Of a stretch of 64,000 nt of DNA, positions 49,240-63,339 are shown in pieces. The stretch is from positions 16,905,829 to 16,969,828 of the forward strand of contig OZ023275.1 in the NCBI GenBank assembly GCA_964007475.1, written 5' to 3'. Origin of the DNA: Hybos culiciformis. Lineage: Eukaryota > Arthropoda > Insecta > Diptera > Hybotidae. A model generated the notes under the pieces. That model was not told where the DNA came from. It saw nothing but the letters and a program-made list of their open reading frames with translations, and searched no databases. A program made the position numbers and the translations under genes. Within the stretch, counting starts at the first letter, position 1, and each line of letters starts with the position of its first letter.

Positions 49240-49378
49240 GTCATGGTGTAGTGGTTTTGCCATTATCCCATGGCACGTTCGATCCTGGGTTCATTTCTCA
49301 CTTTCCACGAGAATTCTATATGTTAATTTTGTCAATTTGTCAATTTGAATTAAGTTTGATGTTGTTTTTTTTGTTAAA
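49240..49378 (+). mobile_element. tRNA-derived SINE, copy 2
   Basis: The head is clearly tRNA-like: A box TGGTGTAGTGG at 49,244-49,254 and B box GTTCGATCC at 49,277-49,285, a spacing of 33 bases as in tRNA genes. The body then aligns loosely with the copy at 28,424 (TGTTAATT, a GTCAATTT repeat, AAGTTTGATGTTG). The 3' end is a T/A-rich stretch without a clean tail. It is not a tRNA gene, because there is no acceptor-stem closure. This copy keeps better promoter boxes than copy 1. Confidence 0.7.
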
Positions 49379-49481
49379 ACAAGCCCAGGAAAACTAACTA
49401 TCAAAACAAAAAGTAAAACGTATTTTACTCCTGTATAATAGTAATAGCAGAAGTCCAGGTTAACATACTGCTTTTGGAAGT

Positions 49482-49703
49482 TTGAGATTTTTTTTAATCC
49501 TTTTTATTAGGATTACCTTTCACAACGTTTTGTTAAAGAAGCCTTATCTGCCTTGTTTTATTATATTTCGCTCCGAAAGCGGTAATAGTGTAGTACTATT
49601 TTTTCAGAAACATTCTGTCAGGCGAATATCTGAACTAAAAGAAGCTATGTATTTATTTCCTAAAGATTCGATCCTAGACAAAAAAGAATTCAAATTCTAC
49701 TAA
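49482..49703 (+). CDS. Weak coding-like frame, possible terminal exon; not recognised
   Basis: An open frame of 73 codons whose second half has mixed composition (KHSVRRISELKEAMYLFPKD near its end) unlike the noise frames. An acceptor-like ACTATTTTTTCAG at 49,595-49,607 precedes that half, and it ends with TAA at 49,701-49,703, so a terminal exon of about 96 nt is conceivable. No domain is recognised and no partner exon is known, so chance is quite possible. Confidence 0.15.
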   Translation: MRFFLILFIRITFHNVLLKKPYLPCFIIFRSESGNSVVLFFQKHSVRRISELKEAMYLFPKDSILDKKEFKFY

Positions 49704-52700
49704 AATCGATATTTTCAAGTCATGTTTCAAGATGCATTATTTCCAATCTAGGAAAATTTTTGTTTCATGAAAAGTGAAAGGAAACAGTTGTTTTTTTTTG
49801 TTTATGAAAATACAAAAAAGAAATGGGAGCTAAATATTTGATGTTAAAAAGAATTTTTTTTTTTTCAAATACGTTTTTTGAATTTCAATAAGATTTCTTT
49901 TTTTCAATTTCTTAAGGACATATGAAACTTTTACCATTTAAGTAATAAAAGCCCTTTAAAATTTGGAGCTGTTGTAAATAGAACTCATGTATGTTTTATA
50001 AAACATAAAAATATTGTTCAACATTTATTTTTCCTACAAATAATATTGAAAGTTAATATTTTTTTTTTTTTCATAAAATCGAAAGAATTTTTTATATTAT
50101 GTTAACTTCACTTGAAAATATTTCTTCTAGGGTTACCAAATATTATTTTTGTTCATTTATTAAAGATTCTGTAAAACGATTGTAAACTTCACTTTAACCA
50201 TTCTTGTATAATTACTTAAAGTTGAGAAAGTATTTAAAGTCCCTGCACCTGCTTAATACTAAGAGTATATTAGAAATGCCAAAATTTGTTTTAAAATTCA
50301 TTCTATTCTTATTTACTTAGAAAAAGTGGTTTGAGAAATTGATTGTTCTATTAGAACATTATAGGATAAGATGTTGTAGAGAAGTTATGTCCGTGCCTAG
50401 TTTGAATATTATCCTTAAATCCGTGAATTTAATTTCTCTTGAAAAATTCGGACATAAATTATTTACGTTTCAGTCTTTACAAAATCCAAAGTTGCTAACT
50501 CTATTATTTTTACTTGCATTTTTTTTTCTAGAATTTTCACATACTTTTTTTTTAGATTTTGATTCCTTTTTTTTGGGTAAATATTGCTGGTACATATTGT
50601 TTTTCAAATATTTCCGCTCTAATACACTTTAATAATTGTGAAAAGAGTTTTTCCCAAAAGTCTGATGTTGCAAAAGCAATATAAATATTAGACATTTTTT
50701 TTCGGTATTCAATTCATGAACAAAGTTTTTAGTACTGTGCACAATATTGTTTTCGTATTTTAAATTAAGTTTCAATGACGACGTTCTACTCTTTCATATC
50801 GCCTAATGACCGAGAGCTACCAACTTTCATTAGTAAATTTCTCTTATTCGAGAAATGTTTCTTTTATATGTTTTTCAAGATACTTTGTCAATATGAGAAT
50901 ATAATCAAATAGCCAGAACACAATCAGTTTGAATTTTTCTCCAATTGTTTTCAATCAGAATAACCAAAAAACAAACCTTTATTATACATTTTTTTTTATA
51001 ATCACATAGGCAGTTAAAAATTAATATAAATTTGTCACCCTTAAATAAAAAACAAATAAAAAATTTGGAATTAGAGGTAAAAAAAAAATTGGTAACAAAA
51101 CTCCTATTTATACCTTATAAAATTTAAATATATAAGATATAGCTCAATCAAAATGACATTAGTGAAATTTGTCCAAATAAAAAATCTTTTTTTTTTTTTT
51201 AACCTAAAAGATAAGAATCTTGAAGACACAATTCGATTGATTCAAGTATAAAATATTATAGAAAAATTATTATTAAGTTTTTTTAATATTATATTTTTCT
51301 TTTATAACCGAAAAAATATTTTTGGGGTTACATATTTTCATATATGACATACAACAAAAAAAAAATAGTAATTTTAGGGTGGCAAAGCATATAATCCCAT
51401 ATATTTATAAATTTATCCATGTGTGACGTTGTGTACAATTTTTTTCTGCTAGAGGGTTAAAAGTCACCCGAAATAATAATAAAAAAAAAAAAAGGTTTGG
51501 GGTTAAGAATGAGAGATCTCCTCAACATAATATTTAATCTTTTTGTTTTCGAAATATTTGAGCCATCAGAAATATATATTTTTTTTTTCTTATTCTTGAA
51601 AAGTTTTATCTAATTTTAAACTCAATTTTTTATTTTCTTTTAAGGATTTGATTTGGGATTAAGATTAAAATAAAGAAAAATTTAAGTTTTTTATTTTATT
51701 TTTAGTTTTGTGAAAATATAGAGACAGTTTTTATTGAAAATTGATTGTTTTAGTCCTTTTTATTTATTTTTTTTTTTGTGTTTAAAGTTTATTATTTTCT
51801 TGAAAATTAAATTTCAGGAACAGGTAGTCAATTTATACTCGATACAATAATTTATATAAATATTTTTCTTTTACAAAAAAAAAGAAGAAAATTTTTATTT
51901 GATTTGATATAAATGTACTTAGATTTGTCTTATAACGTTATTATTTACATGCGATACTATACTGCGTTAATAGAGAGTCCCTGCCTTCTGGAAGAACTTT
52001 TTACTCCCAAATCATATTATATAACATTTGTAAGGTTTTTAGATTTAAATTAAGTAATTAAAGTATATTTAAATTCGAGCATCTTTTCTTGCAAAATATT
52101 TACTTAGCTTTAAATGAATTTTCATGAACTTATTTTTAAAAAAAAGTTCTTTGGACTCAACGACTTTCCTCTATAACTAACAAAACCCCAAAATTACATC
52201 AAAGATCAATTATCTCCCAAAATCAAAAAAAAAGGAACCTTCATAATTACATTCCCATATATTAAATGTAACCAACACTCAGTACACTAAAATCAAAGAT
52301 TTTGACTTTATACTTTACAAATTTGTTTAATCATACATATAAATAAAATATATTTATAATTTTCTGAAAAATATGAAAAATTATTTAATTTTATATTATT
52401 TTGTCAGTTTTGTTTATTCATTTATTAGAAGTTATTATTAAGAAAAACCCCTTTTTTTTTGCCCCCCAAAAAAGAAAATTAAGTTTTTATCCCTTATATT
52501 CTTATATGAAAAATCTAACATTGTTTTCTTCGAAAATATATTAAATTGCATAAAATTTTTGAAAAAAAAAAAAAAAAAAAAAGATATACAATAATAAAAA
52601 ATATTATTATATTAATAATAAATGTAGTCAATTGTACAAAACCATGTTAAAATAAATGTAACCATATTATTGTTTAAATTGGATTTATAAAATTCAGGAA

Positions 52701-55700
52701 GAAAAGGATTCCTTATAATAGAAAGAAGGACTATACGCAAGGGTTCTTTCTTAACTATAGTCTGGTCCTTTTTTTTTTTTCATTTAGAAAAAATATACAT
52801 TATTAAATATTTCAAAAAAGGGAGTTGTTGAAAGTTTAGTTAAAATAACACTTGAAAAATTATACAACTGGTTGCCAAACGGAAGTATCATTTGACTCCG
52901 CATTATATATATTTGCATATGATGACATTTAAGAGAAAATATTTACTTGATTTATTTCTATTGTGGTTTATATGGAAATTTTAATTTTATAGATATCTAT
53001 GTAAAACTAAAAACTATTTTAATTTTATTAATCCATGTTATTATTATTTATGGTTTTAATATAAGACATTATATATGATGTACTCATAAGTATTTAATTT
53101 TTCCTTATTACATATATTAAATTTAATATTTAAATCATCAAATCATTTAAGATTAATATAAGTTTTGAAATGATGATCTGAATACTTTATCACTGTAACG
53201 AGATTAAAAATTATTGTGTGAACATTTATGCTTTTAGCAAATATAATATGGCAGAAAATTTGTTTGTCAACCAACCCAGAACTTGTATATTCTATCATTT
53301 TATATTAGTTTTACAGCTTCTTTAAAAATACTTCACAATATGTATAGTGCTATATCCTAATTAGAAATAGAAAGCCCATGACATATAATTTAGATTGTAT
53401 TTATTTTGGTTAAAATCTACAGCGTTTTAAAATTGTTAAATTTTTTTCTGGGTTAAGCATTTTGCATACTTGTCAATATAAATTTAAGTAGTTTTTTTTT
53501 TTAACACCGCACTATATTTTAAAAAAGTTTTCCACATTTTTTTTAACCAATTAAAATTTTTTTTCTTTTTTTTTTCAAAAAATTTAATTGGATTTTCAAA
53601 ATAGTTTTAACAATTTAAAAAATAGAAAAAAAAAACCATAAAGAATAAATTTTCAACTTGAAAAGAAAAGTAATTTCTCTTTTCCACATTGTTGAATTTA
53701 CGGGAAAAAAAATATATAAATATAATTTCATAGCCTTATATATATAATTTCATGACTGCAATCACATTCATTCTTTTCAAGTATTCATTAAACCATATAA
53801 TTGTCCTGAAGATATAAAGCTTTCGAAAAAAAAAAAAAAAGAAGAAAATATAAATTTAAGATTTTTGACCTTGAACTTTTTCCCTTACCTATAAAATACT
53901 ATATAGTAGGTATAACATAGAAAAAAGGTAAATTTACAAAACAAAAGACATCCTTTTATTAACAAAAAAAAAATAAATAAATAAAAAAAATAAAGCCAAT
54001 CTTATTATGTGTTTTTATATTATTTTTTTTTTTTTCAATTTAAATATCAAAAAATTTATTTTCTAAAGCTTTCAAATTTAAATTTTAAATTATATTGAAA
54101 ATTATAATTAGTTTTTCCTTCCGATATTATTTATACTATTATACATCAAGTGAATCCTATATTCAATTTCCTATATCCTATAAAAATAGAGATGAAAGCT
54201 TAATTAATTTTAACTATTAAATATATTAATATAACTTTTTATTGATATTGTAAATAAATTTCTAAATATGTTCTGCCAAATGTATATATTATAATGAAAG
54301 TGACATAATTCATCATATATACTCAGGAAAATAGCGTATTTCAAGTAATTCCTCCTTTTGTGTTAATAAAACGTCAATGCTTTTCTTTTCTGTTAATAAA
54401 ACGTCAATAATAATAAGAGATTTTTTATTTATTCTTGAACCATATAATTTCATAAAAAGAAACCTACTCTAGTCTATATATTATAAAAAAATATATATTT
54501 ATTGATTTTTTATTTTAAAAATTAATTTATAAAAATTCTAAAGTGCTTAGTTGGTCTTGAAATATATATTTTTTATTTGACTTTAATCCGATTTTAAAGA
54601 CGGTTCAATGTTTGACAAGAAAATAAACTTGAAAGACATATTTTTATATGTATACATAAAATAGGTATATATTAATATTTTTTGTATGTTTCAGATTATA
54701 TTAATTGCGCTTCGCTACAATTTTTTTTTTATAATCAATAAAAACAAAAACTATAGTTATAAATAAAAGTTATATAATCATATAATGGTAATTTTCTTGA
54801 TTATACATAAAACATAATACAAATTACGCATTAGAGTTATCTTATTATTTTTGATATACGATACAATAGACAGACTGCATAATAGACTTATGAAGAAACA
54901 CAAAGAAGGATAAGAAATCAAGTAATTTTCATTTAAGCTTAGCAATGAAAAATAAAATCGTTATTTTGTTTAATATTACAATATTGATAGGATTAAATTA
55001 TATAATATTGTTGATAATAAAATGTATGATATATGATGACGACGAATAAAAATAACAAGTATGTTCTACACTTGTTTCAATTCAATTCAGTTTTCAATTG
55101 AATTATATTACATACTTTTTAATCACTTCCTTTTGATCTAAGTCGAATGAACTCAATTCACTTCTTCAATTTATTTAGTATTTTTTTACCTGTACCAAAA
55201 AGTTTGCTAATTTCATATATTGCAAAAAAAAAAAAAAACAAGCATAAGTTTTATGCAAATCATCTTTATTTTAAAAATACATTAAACAAATAAAATTTAG
55301 AATGCCATCCGGATTTAGATTTAAATTTATTAAACTAGACACTCCATGAACCAGCAGATATTTTTATTCCATTTCAAAATAAATATACGAAATAAAAAAA
55401 AAAAACTTTTCTTTCATTTATTATATTTAAAAAATTTGTAAAAAAAGTCAGATTTTTTTTTTGTTCCAACAATATTTTGTTCTTTTCAGAAGATTATGAA
55501 TTAAAAATCATGTACTATAGTTACAAGTAGTGATAACACTTGAAGGTAATCACAAAAAAAACTATTGAAAAAAATATGTGTGTACGTGATGTGTTAAAAT
55601 TAATAATGAACATGATTGTAAAAGAGCTCTGAATTTTTCCATATTTATAATAATTTTATTCTTAAGAATATTATGAAAAGAGTGTGTTGAGCAATATTAT

Positions 55701-58700
55701 GTAGTTCCTTGAACTTTTAATTCATGTGCGGCTTGTGGTAAGTCAAAAATGGCTTCAGTTTTACTAAAGAATTTAAAAAAAAAAACTAATTCTTTTCATA
55801 ATCTCGATACTCCTGAATTGACATTAACACAATTTTTATTGTTCATAATTATAACATTTTTACAAAGTTTTATACTTCTTTGTCACCTTAACCTTAATAA
55901 AATGTAGTTTGAATCAAAATTAGATATTTAATAGTACTTGATTATCTCCTGCTCAGAAATGAAACAATGTATAATGAAAAGTATAGTTTCGAGTAATTTG
56001 AATTTAAAGATTTGAAAATTAAAAAAAACGTATGAAAAAATTTCAAGTAGCGTACAATTTTCATCTAAAAAACACATTTTAATCAACATTATGAATATTG
56101 CAAAGTAGTTGTAGTTATAAAATCGAGTACGAGGAATCGAATGGTTCTATTGTCAAATAATGACGTATAAATGTCATACGTTGTTTCATTTCTCAGCAGA
56201 CGTTATGTACTATAATACCATTTTTAATGGTTTAATTAATGATTAAATATTTTAAGCCAAAATTTTGTTTTTAAACAAAAATGTATATATTATACTATAC
56301 ACTATCAAAAATAAACTATATTCAGTTTTCCTAATATCCAAATTATACAAATGCAAGTAAAAAATATTCTTTCGTTCAAAAAAATATTGATTTAATTTTA
56401 ATTTTGATTCAATGATTCAAAATGTTTTGCAAATTTTAGTTATACCTCAAAACTTTAAATCATATTTCTCCAGTATCCGAGAAACACTTAACTGTGTTAC
56501 ATTTTTGGCACATTTTTCATTCAATAATTTTATTTTTATCTTGATAAAAAAAAGTTATGAGCACGTGTACTTATTTAATATTTATCATTTTATTTAAGAA
56601 TAAAAAAATGCAAACATTTTGCTCACGTTCACTTGCTCCTTGATGGAAATAAAGTAAAAAAGTAAAAAAAAACTTTATTTATACATTTATGCTATTTTCA
56701 TAATGAAATTATTTCGAATTGGAATTCATATATGTATATATAACTTTTAAAACTAAAATTTAAGATTTTTTCTCACTATATAGAAGAAGGAACTAGAAAT
56801 ATTTATGCAAATTTTTTCAATGTAAAAAGTTTTTTGCATTAAAAATAAAATAAAAGAAAAAAAGTTTTTTTTTTATACTCGCCGCAGAACCTAATGAAAT
56901 TTTAATGAAACTTTTTACGTGACCTTTTCAGGAAGCATATATTATATTTTATTTTTGTATACATTACACATATCATATAAGATCATAAAAAAGATACTTT
57001 TTTTAAGATTGGGACGAGTATATAAGATGTAAACTTTGCTTACTGATTTTTGAACAAAAAATACACCCTTATATGGTATTTCGTTGAATCATTACTTTAT
57101 TATCGCCTACATTGTAATAATATCGATTACCCACATTAGTGCCAGATACATAGTCTGGACAACATTGTACAAATGCTATTTTGGTCAATTTGGTGAAAGA
57201 AGTATTAGTATTTTTGTCTTTATTAACTTCCTACTTCATTTCAACACAATGAATTATTACGAATAAAATAAATTAAAAAATATAAGATCATTTTTTCAAA
57301 TGTTCATTCACTCATGACATGAAAAAAGAAAACATTATATTTTTAAATTAACACTTAGTTTGTAAAATATTTCACGAATCATCAAAAAACCAAAAAAATT
57401 AGTTGAAAATAAAGATACTTAATTCCATTCATTCAATCAACAAATAAACTTGACTTTCTTATCATAAATGAACACAAAATGCTTGTGATAACAATTTTGA
57501 GCTTAATGCGAAATGCTAAATTTAATTTGAAACAGATTATATTGAGGAAAATTAATTAAAAAAGTTTTCCTTTTTTACAGCCTTAATATTCTGCAAAGGA
57601 CAAACTTTTTTCATAAATAATTTCTAAATATTTTGAATATTTAATCTGGGTGGAATAAAAAACAAATTATAAATAAACTTAAATATTATTATTAAGTAAT
57701 AAAAAAAAAAAGAAGATTTTCTCTTATTTTTTTTTATTATTTTTAATTTTTGCAAAAATATGTATTTATGATTTTGAATTATATTAAACGTAATCAAGGG
57801 AGAAATAAAAATTTGAAATTAATACTTAAATTAGGTATATATCCTCTAACTAAGTATTATATTCGTATCTGATGAAAATAAGATAAAATGGAAAGCAAAA
57901 TAATTGCAAAATATATAAAATTAAATTTCGTTTGATCATTTTGTATTCCTCCTTTATAGGTATCCTGTATATAATTCACTGTGGTCATCAAAAATTATAA
58001 TTTCCAAATATTTTAAATTATTTATTTAATGTTCTTTAACCAAGTTTGAAATTTATAATAATGATGATGAATCCTGACAGAAAGCAAAAATGAAATTAAA
58101 TTTCCTAGTCGCATAGAGAAATCTTCAGATAAATAGGTTCTTAAGTTGAATATTAAAATTTTATGATAAATGATTTTTTTAATTTATTACTGTGCTAACA
58201 TTTCATTACAATGTTTCTTTTGGTCGTTAATTTCGCAAAAAAATTCATATTGCTCTGATGTCAAGTTTTTACGACTCTAAGCGCCATGCCAACTTTGCAA
58301 ACACCATTAAGATTTCAATTTCTTCATAAATTTAATTAAAAATATTTTTTATAAACTTTGTAAGTTATGAATTCAAAAAATTATAAGCTACGCCATTCTA
58401 TGGTTATTTCCAAAAAAAAAAAATCATTGAACATCTTTTACAATTAAAGGCTTGGAATCAGCCATTAAGTCGACTTTTTTTTTTAAAAGAGAAGGTACTC
58501 ATATTAATTTAGGCTTGAAATATCAACTTTCAATATAAAATAAAAAATTTAATTCCGTATATTTGTAGGGTTCAAAAATCTCCTTGCACGAAAAAAAACT
58601 TAACATTAATATATAGAAAAAAATTTACATAAAATTGAAACAAATTATAAGGAAAATAATTTATTATGAACAAATTTTTAATTCCTTTGTTTAATTATTT

Positions 58701-61700
58701 TTTCCTTTTTTTTGTTTTTACCTTAACACGCTAGCTTTTAAAAAGATTTTATTTTGAAACATGTACGTGCAATGCTACATGTTGAACCACATTCAATGTT
58801 TATCAATATTACAATTTATTTTTTTTTATTATTATTGTTATTCGGAGAGACGTTATCCATGAGGGGATTAAGTTTATGTTAAAAGTTTCGTGGTAACTTG
58901 TCAAGATTTTGTGCTTAATAAGCTCTACCAAGTGTGGGATTTAATGTTATATAAGGTGTCATCTAAATAAAATGTGATATTCTACGTAAAAAATCATCAT
59001 CATTATTATTTCTATATTGTGTTAAAGTAATTATTGTATAGTTTTATCAAGTATGAAGAAAGAGTATATATATCTAATTTCTATTCTTAAAATCTTTTTA
59101 TTTTAATGCGTTTGCCTGAACCTATTCATTAATTTATGTATTATTTATGCTTTCAAAAGTATCGTTTCCAAATAGATGTGATTATATAATTATAATTACT
59201 TGTTCTTAGCTTAACTTTCACACATATGAATTGAATTATTTTGCTCCCAAAAAGTTTAAAAATGTTATCTTTTAAAACCTTAAAATCTCAAAACTATCAT
59301 TTTCCACCATATTGAAAGATTTGAAAATATGTTATGTTATATATACATAATTTTTTCAAATTCTGCATTTTCATACTCAATAGATCCTTAAAACAACATG
59401 AGCATGTTTTTGGAATGCTTTGAATGATATGCTTGATGACATGTTTAATAGCTCGCAACATCGACTAAGTAAATATACTGGGCTAAAATTTATTTTTCCA
59501 ACATTAATCCATTTTGCACTTAATTTTAAACTTCAGTTCATTCGGAGTTAATTATTTCGACGTTAGTTCTTAAAGCCGTAAATACTTAGTAGTTTTTATC
59601 GATTAAAAGCTATATAGAAAATAAGGAAGATAGTATTTTTAAGGATGAAACAAAAAAAAACATTAATTATTAAAATCTTAATCAAAGTTTTACCACAAAA
59701 AAAAAAGAAAATTTTTCTTATAAATAAATAATCTACGCATTTTAGGATTTAACTTTAATAATTCAATTAAAAATGATTAACCAAAGGGATTATATATTTT
59801 TTTTATTAAAACGTAAAACTTAAAAAAATTCAATATTAATTGATTTTATTATATATTTTCTCTGTAACTAATATTCTATTCTAACCATATGAGGTTAAAT
59901 TAGATTAAATCTGTCTGCTTGACAGACTAACCTTATTTTATTTTTGACTTTATATACATTTTTTTTTTTATTATTAATTTCCGTTACAATAATTTCATCG
60001 TATAAAATAAAAGTATAAAATCCTTGAATTAAAATCAAAAAAAAAAATTATTTACCGTATAAATGCTTATACTATCTATATATACATATAAATCGTTTAT
60101 ACCGATGTGTCGTATTTTCTTTTAATCATATCAAAAAATAATGTTTTGGTTTTTCTTTCGAAAAGAACAAAAAATAATAAAACTTTTTTTTTTTTTCGTT
60201 TTTAATATAAAAAATAAAAAAGCTAAAACTCATTAAATTTATTGCAAAAGTAAAATAAAAGAAAATTTATTTATAATGTGTAGTACCTACATGTCAAATA
60301 ATATACTTATGTATAAAAAATATATATTTACAAAGTTATAGATACATTATTATAATATCAAAGCCTTATAAAATCCTAAAAAGAACCTATTTTATTAAAA
60401 AAAAAATATATGTAAGCATAAAAAAAAAAATAAAAAAAATAAAATGAAAAATTGAAAAAGTTGTATAATGAAAATAAATCCTATAGGGGGGTTGTCCTAC
60501 CTTTTTTTTATTATTTTTATTTTACCTAGTTATTCTCTTTACATATTTATGTAGAGTTAGTTATAATAATAATATAAAAAAGAAAGAAAGAAATTTCAAA
60601 CCACCATACGATGAGTCATGAAGGTCATATAATAACAAAAATATTATATGAACTACAACAGTATAGTATAAGCATTTGTATATATATACAGATATAGTAA
60701 GTATATTTTCTTATACTATTGTCATGTAAATAACAAATAATAATTTAAAAAAATATTTTTTCTTTTAAGAAAATAAAAAATTATATGGCGTAAAAAGGGT
60801 ACATACATACAATATTATGCACATAACTTTCTTTTATTATGGAAATTTTTGATTCAATATGTATATAAGTAGTTAAGTTTTATAAGGACGAAAGTGTTAT
60901 AAAAATAAATAAATTAAAAAAAAATAAATAAAAATAAAATGCAAATTTAATTAATAAAAAATATAAGTATAAGTGCGTAAAATATTTTCTAATTAGTCCT
61001 GTATGGAAATTAAATAGTGTGGAAAAAATTGAGATTTTATTTGAGCACAACTATAACATGATTCAACGACTGCAGTTCAGAGTGGAAATTTGGAAGTAAA
61101 TTGCAATCGTTTTGACAGCTAAATCTTAAGCAATACGACATCAATATGAAAATTTTTATGGCTCTTTTAAACTATTCTGATAATAGGAGTATATATAGCT
61201 AATAATATGTAGAATAAAAACTTGAAAATTTTAATAAAAAATCGAATTGTTGCCTTTAGGAGAGCAGCGAATTGTTGCTTCTTCGTAAACTAAAATGGAA
61301 AACCTGTCCACAAAACTAGAAAAAATTTGTTCCAACTGAAACCTTTAATTGTCATTTCTTACTATGTCAGAACTACTTCATGCCGGCAATAACATTTTTT
61401 AAATAAATTCATCAGAAGGATGTTAAAAAATTATCCTTAAAAAAGAAAATTAACAACAATAAAAAAATATGAAAACAACAACAACTTATGATGAACTTAC
61501 CTCAAAGTATTTTTTATTTTTTTGTTAAATATTTTTCTGTATAAAGCTTTTTCAAAAAATCATCAAATTTGTCTATTTTTAAATAAATTTAAAAATAAAT
61601 TTTAATTGTCTTTAATTAAATTTTTAATATAATTTTTTTTTTTTCATGGATTTTCTTTTAAAGTTTTAGGAAAATTCGATTTTCTTTTGTTTTTTTTTTT

Positions 61701-62956
61701 TTTTTTAATTTTCTTATTAGATAATAAATTTATGATTTAAATTTGAGAAAATGATAGAGAGTTTTATAATTATATCTAAATTTATTAAGTTTATTAATTT
61801 TATATTTTTTTAGTATTATTTATTATGTTTTTAAATAAATTTTCATTTAAGAAAATTATAATATTTTTTTTTAATATTTTGACAATTTAAATTTTTCTAT
61901 ATTTGTTTTTCTTTTGCACACAGAGTAAAAAAAAAAAAAAAATTCCTCATAAATGTCAAAATAATGTAAAATTTCCCTTTATCTTTAGATTTTATGATGT
62001 TTATGTGTATACACAGAATAAAATATGTGAGTGAGGAAAATTATCAGCAGAGAATAACGAAAAAATAAAGAAATAAAGAAAAAGGATTTAATAAAAAAAA
62101 AGGATTCTGTTTTGACACGAGAAAATTGGAAAATCTTTTGAATTTTTTCTATTTACTCGAATCGTAGAAAATAAAAATTAGGTTTTTTTCCTACGAACTA
62201 CAAATTTTTATTTTATTTTTTTTTAATCCAAAATCTTAAGTTTATTTTGGTTAAGATGATATGAGACTATATAAAGGATTATATTTTCACTAATATTGCA
62301 CAAAAATAAGTTTATGTTTTTTTTTTTTTTTGTATATAAAATATTGAAAAATAGATTGTTCCTTGAGGAAAATGAATTGTTCGACCAATTCACGTAAGCA
62401 GTTTGAATCAAACTAAAATTTTTATTCTCTTCGGCTGTTTATATTGTGAATAATTTAGTTGAAAAAATCCCAAAAAATATGAAGAAAAAAGTGAAAAAAA
62501 ACACATTTTACCCCTTAGGCAAAATTATTACATTGTTAAGCTTATTGGTACAAAAAAAAAAAAAAACAGAAATCTAAGGGTTAAAGGGACATTTGTGTTA
62601 AAAGAGAGAGGGTGGAAAAAAATTTTCAGTATAAAAAGTTATACAATTTTGAAAAATCTTTGTAAATTTAATTTTTTTTTAATATTTTGGTTTAACTTGA
62701 TTTTACTACCCCTTAAGGGAAAATTCTATAAATTTTTAGCAATAATGTTTAGATGAAAAAGAAAAAGGCGCAATTATATGGAGAAATATAAAATATTATA
62801 TATAATATAGTATTATTTAATATAAGAAAAATTTTAAGGAAAATATCGGAAGTCTTCCTCGAAAACATACTAAATAAATTGAGATTAGTATCTAACTGAT
62901 TAGTATATCTTATTTATTGATAACTAAATTTACAATAAAATCTTACAATTAGATCT
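49704..62956. other. Long AT-rich non-coding stretch
   Basis: No supported gene or transposon. Items seen are a 21-A run at 52,562-52,582, an imperfect hairpin around 52,732-52,774, an 18-bp direct repeat TGTTAATAAAACGTCAAT at 54,361-54,378 and 54,391-54,408, a small hairpin GTCTG/CAGAC near 59,911-59,926 with outer AGGTTA/TAACCT, and a 17-T run at 61,690-61,706. Frames at 50,339-50,632 and 57,084-57,266 are short and unrecognised. Confidence 0.5.
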
Positions 62957-63339
62957 TAACGGCTAAGGTTTTGAGATTCTCTAGATAGAATGAATCTAAA
63001 TTTGAAATTTTTAAACAAAGAATTATCAAACTGTTCTAAATTTTTGAGCTTTCCTCATTGATTTTCTGCAATTTTTCGGATTTTGAAAAAGAACGTAAGA
63101 AATGTGTTAAACGAATTGTAGAATTTTAGATAAAATGCTTAACTGAATTTTATTTTGTCGTTGTCTAATTTCTACGAGATTGTTTTATTAGATTTTCAAA
63201 ATCGGCTGCCACTCTCTAATTCCAAAGTTATGTTTACATATTAAATCCTAACTTACAACTTTATTATATTATTTTTAATTTTGCAATACATACTTTTTCC
63301 TCCAAATAAAATATATAGGGCTAAAAACCTTAGTAGTTA
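62957..63339. repeat. Possible short inverted-repeat element, about 380 bp
   Basis: TAACGGCTAAGGTTTTGAG at 62,957-62,975 and the inverse of 63,321-63,339 (TAACTACTAAGGTTTTTAG) match at 16 of 19 positions. There is no convincing target duplication. It could be a degraded MITE or a coincidence. Confidence 0.3.

Noticed and set aside
49240..49312. Possible true tRNA gene
   Set aside because: A and B boxes are present but the acceptor stem cannot be closed and a related diverged copy with the same body exists at 28.4 kb, so it is a SINE head.
55180..55210. Third minus-strand CAG|GTAAAA motif
   Set aside because: The donor half lacks the G at position +5 and the upstream tract is broken by GGTA; it is weaker than the two sites reported.
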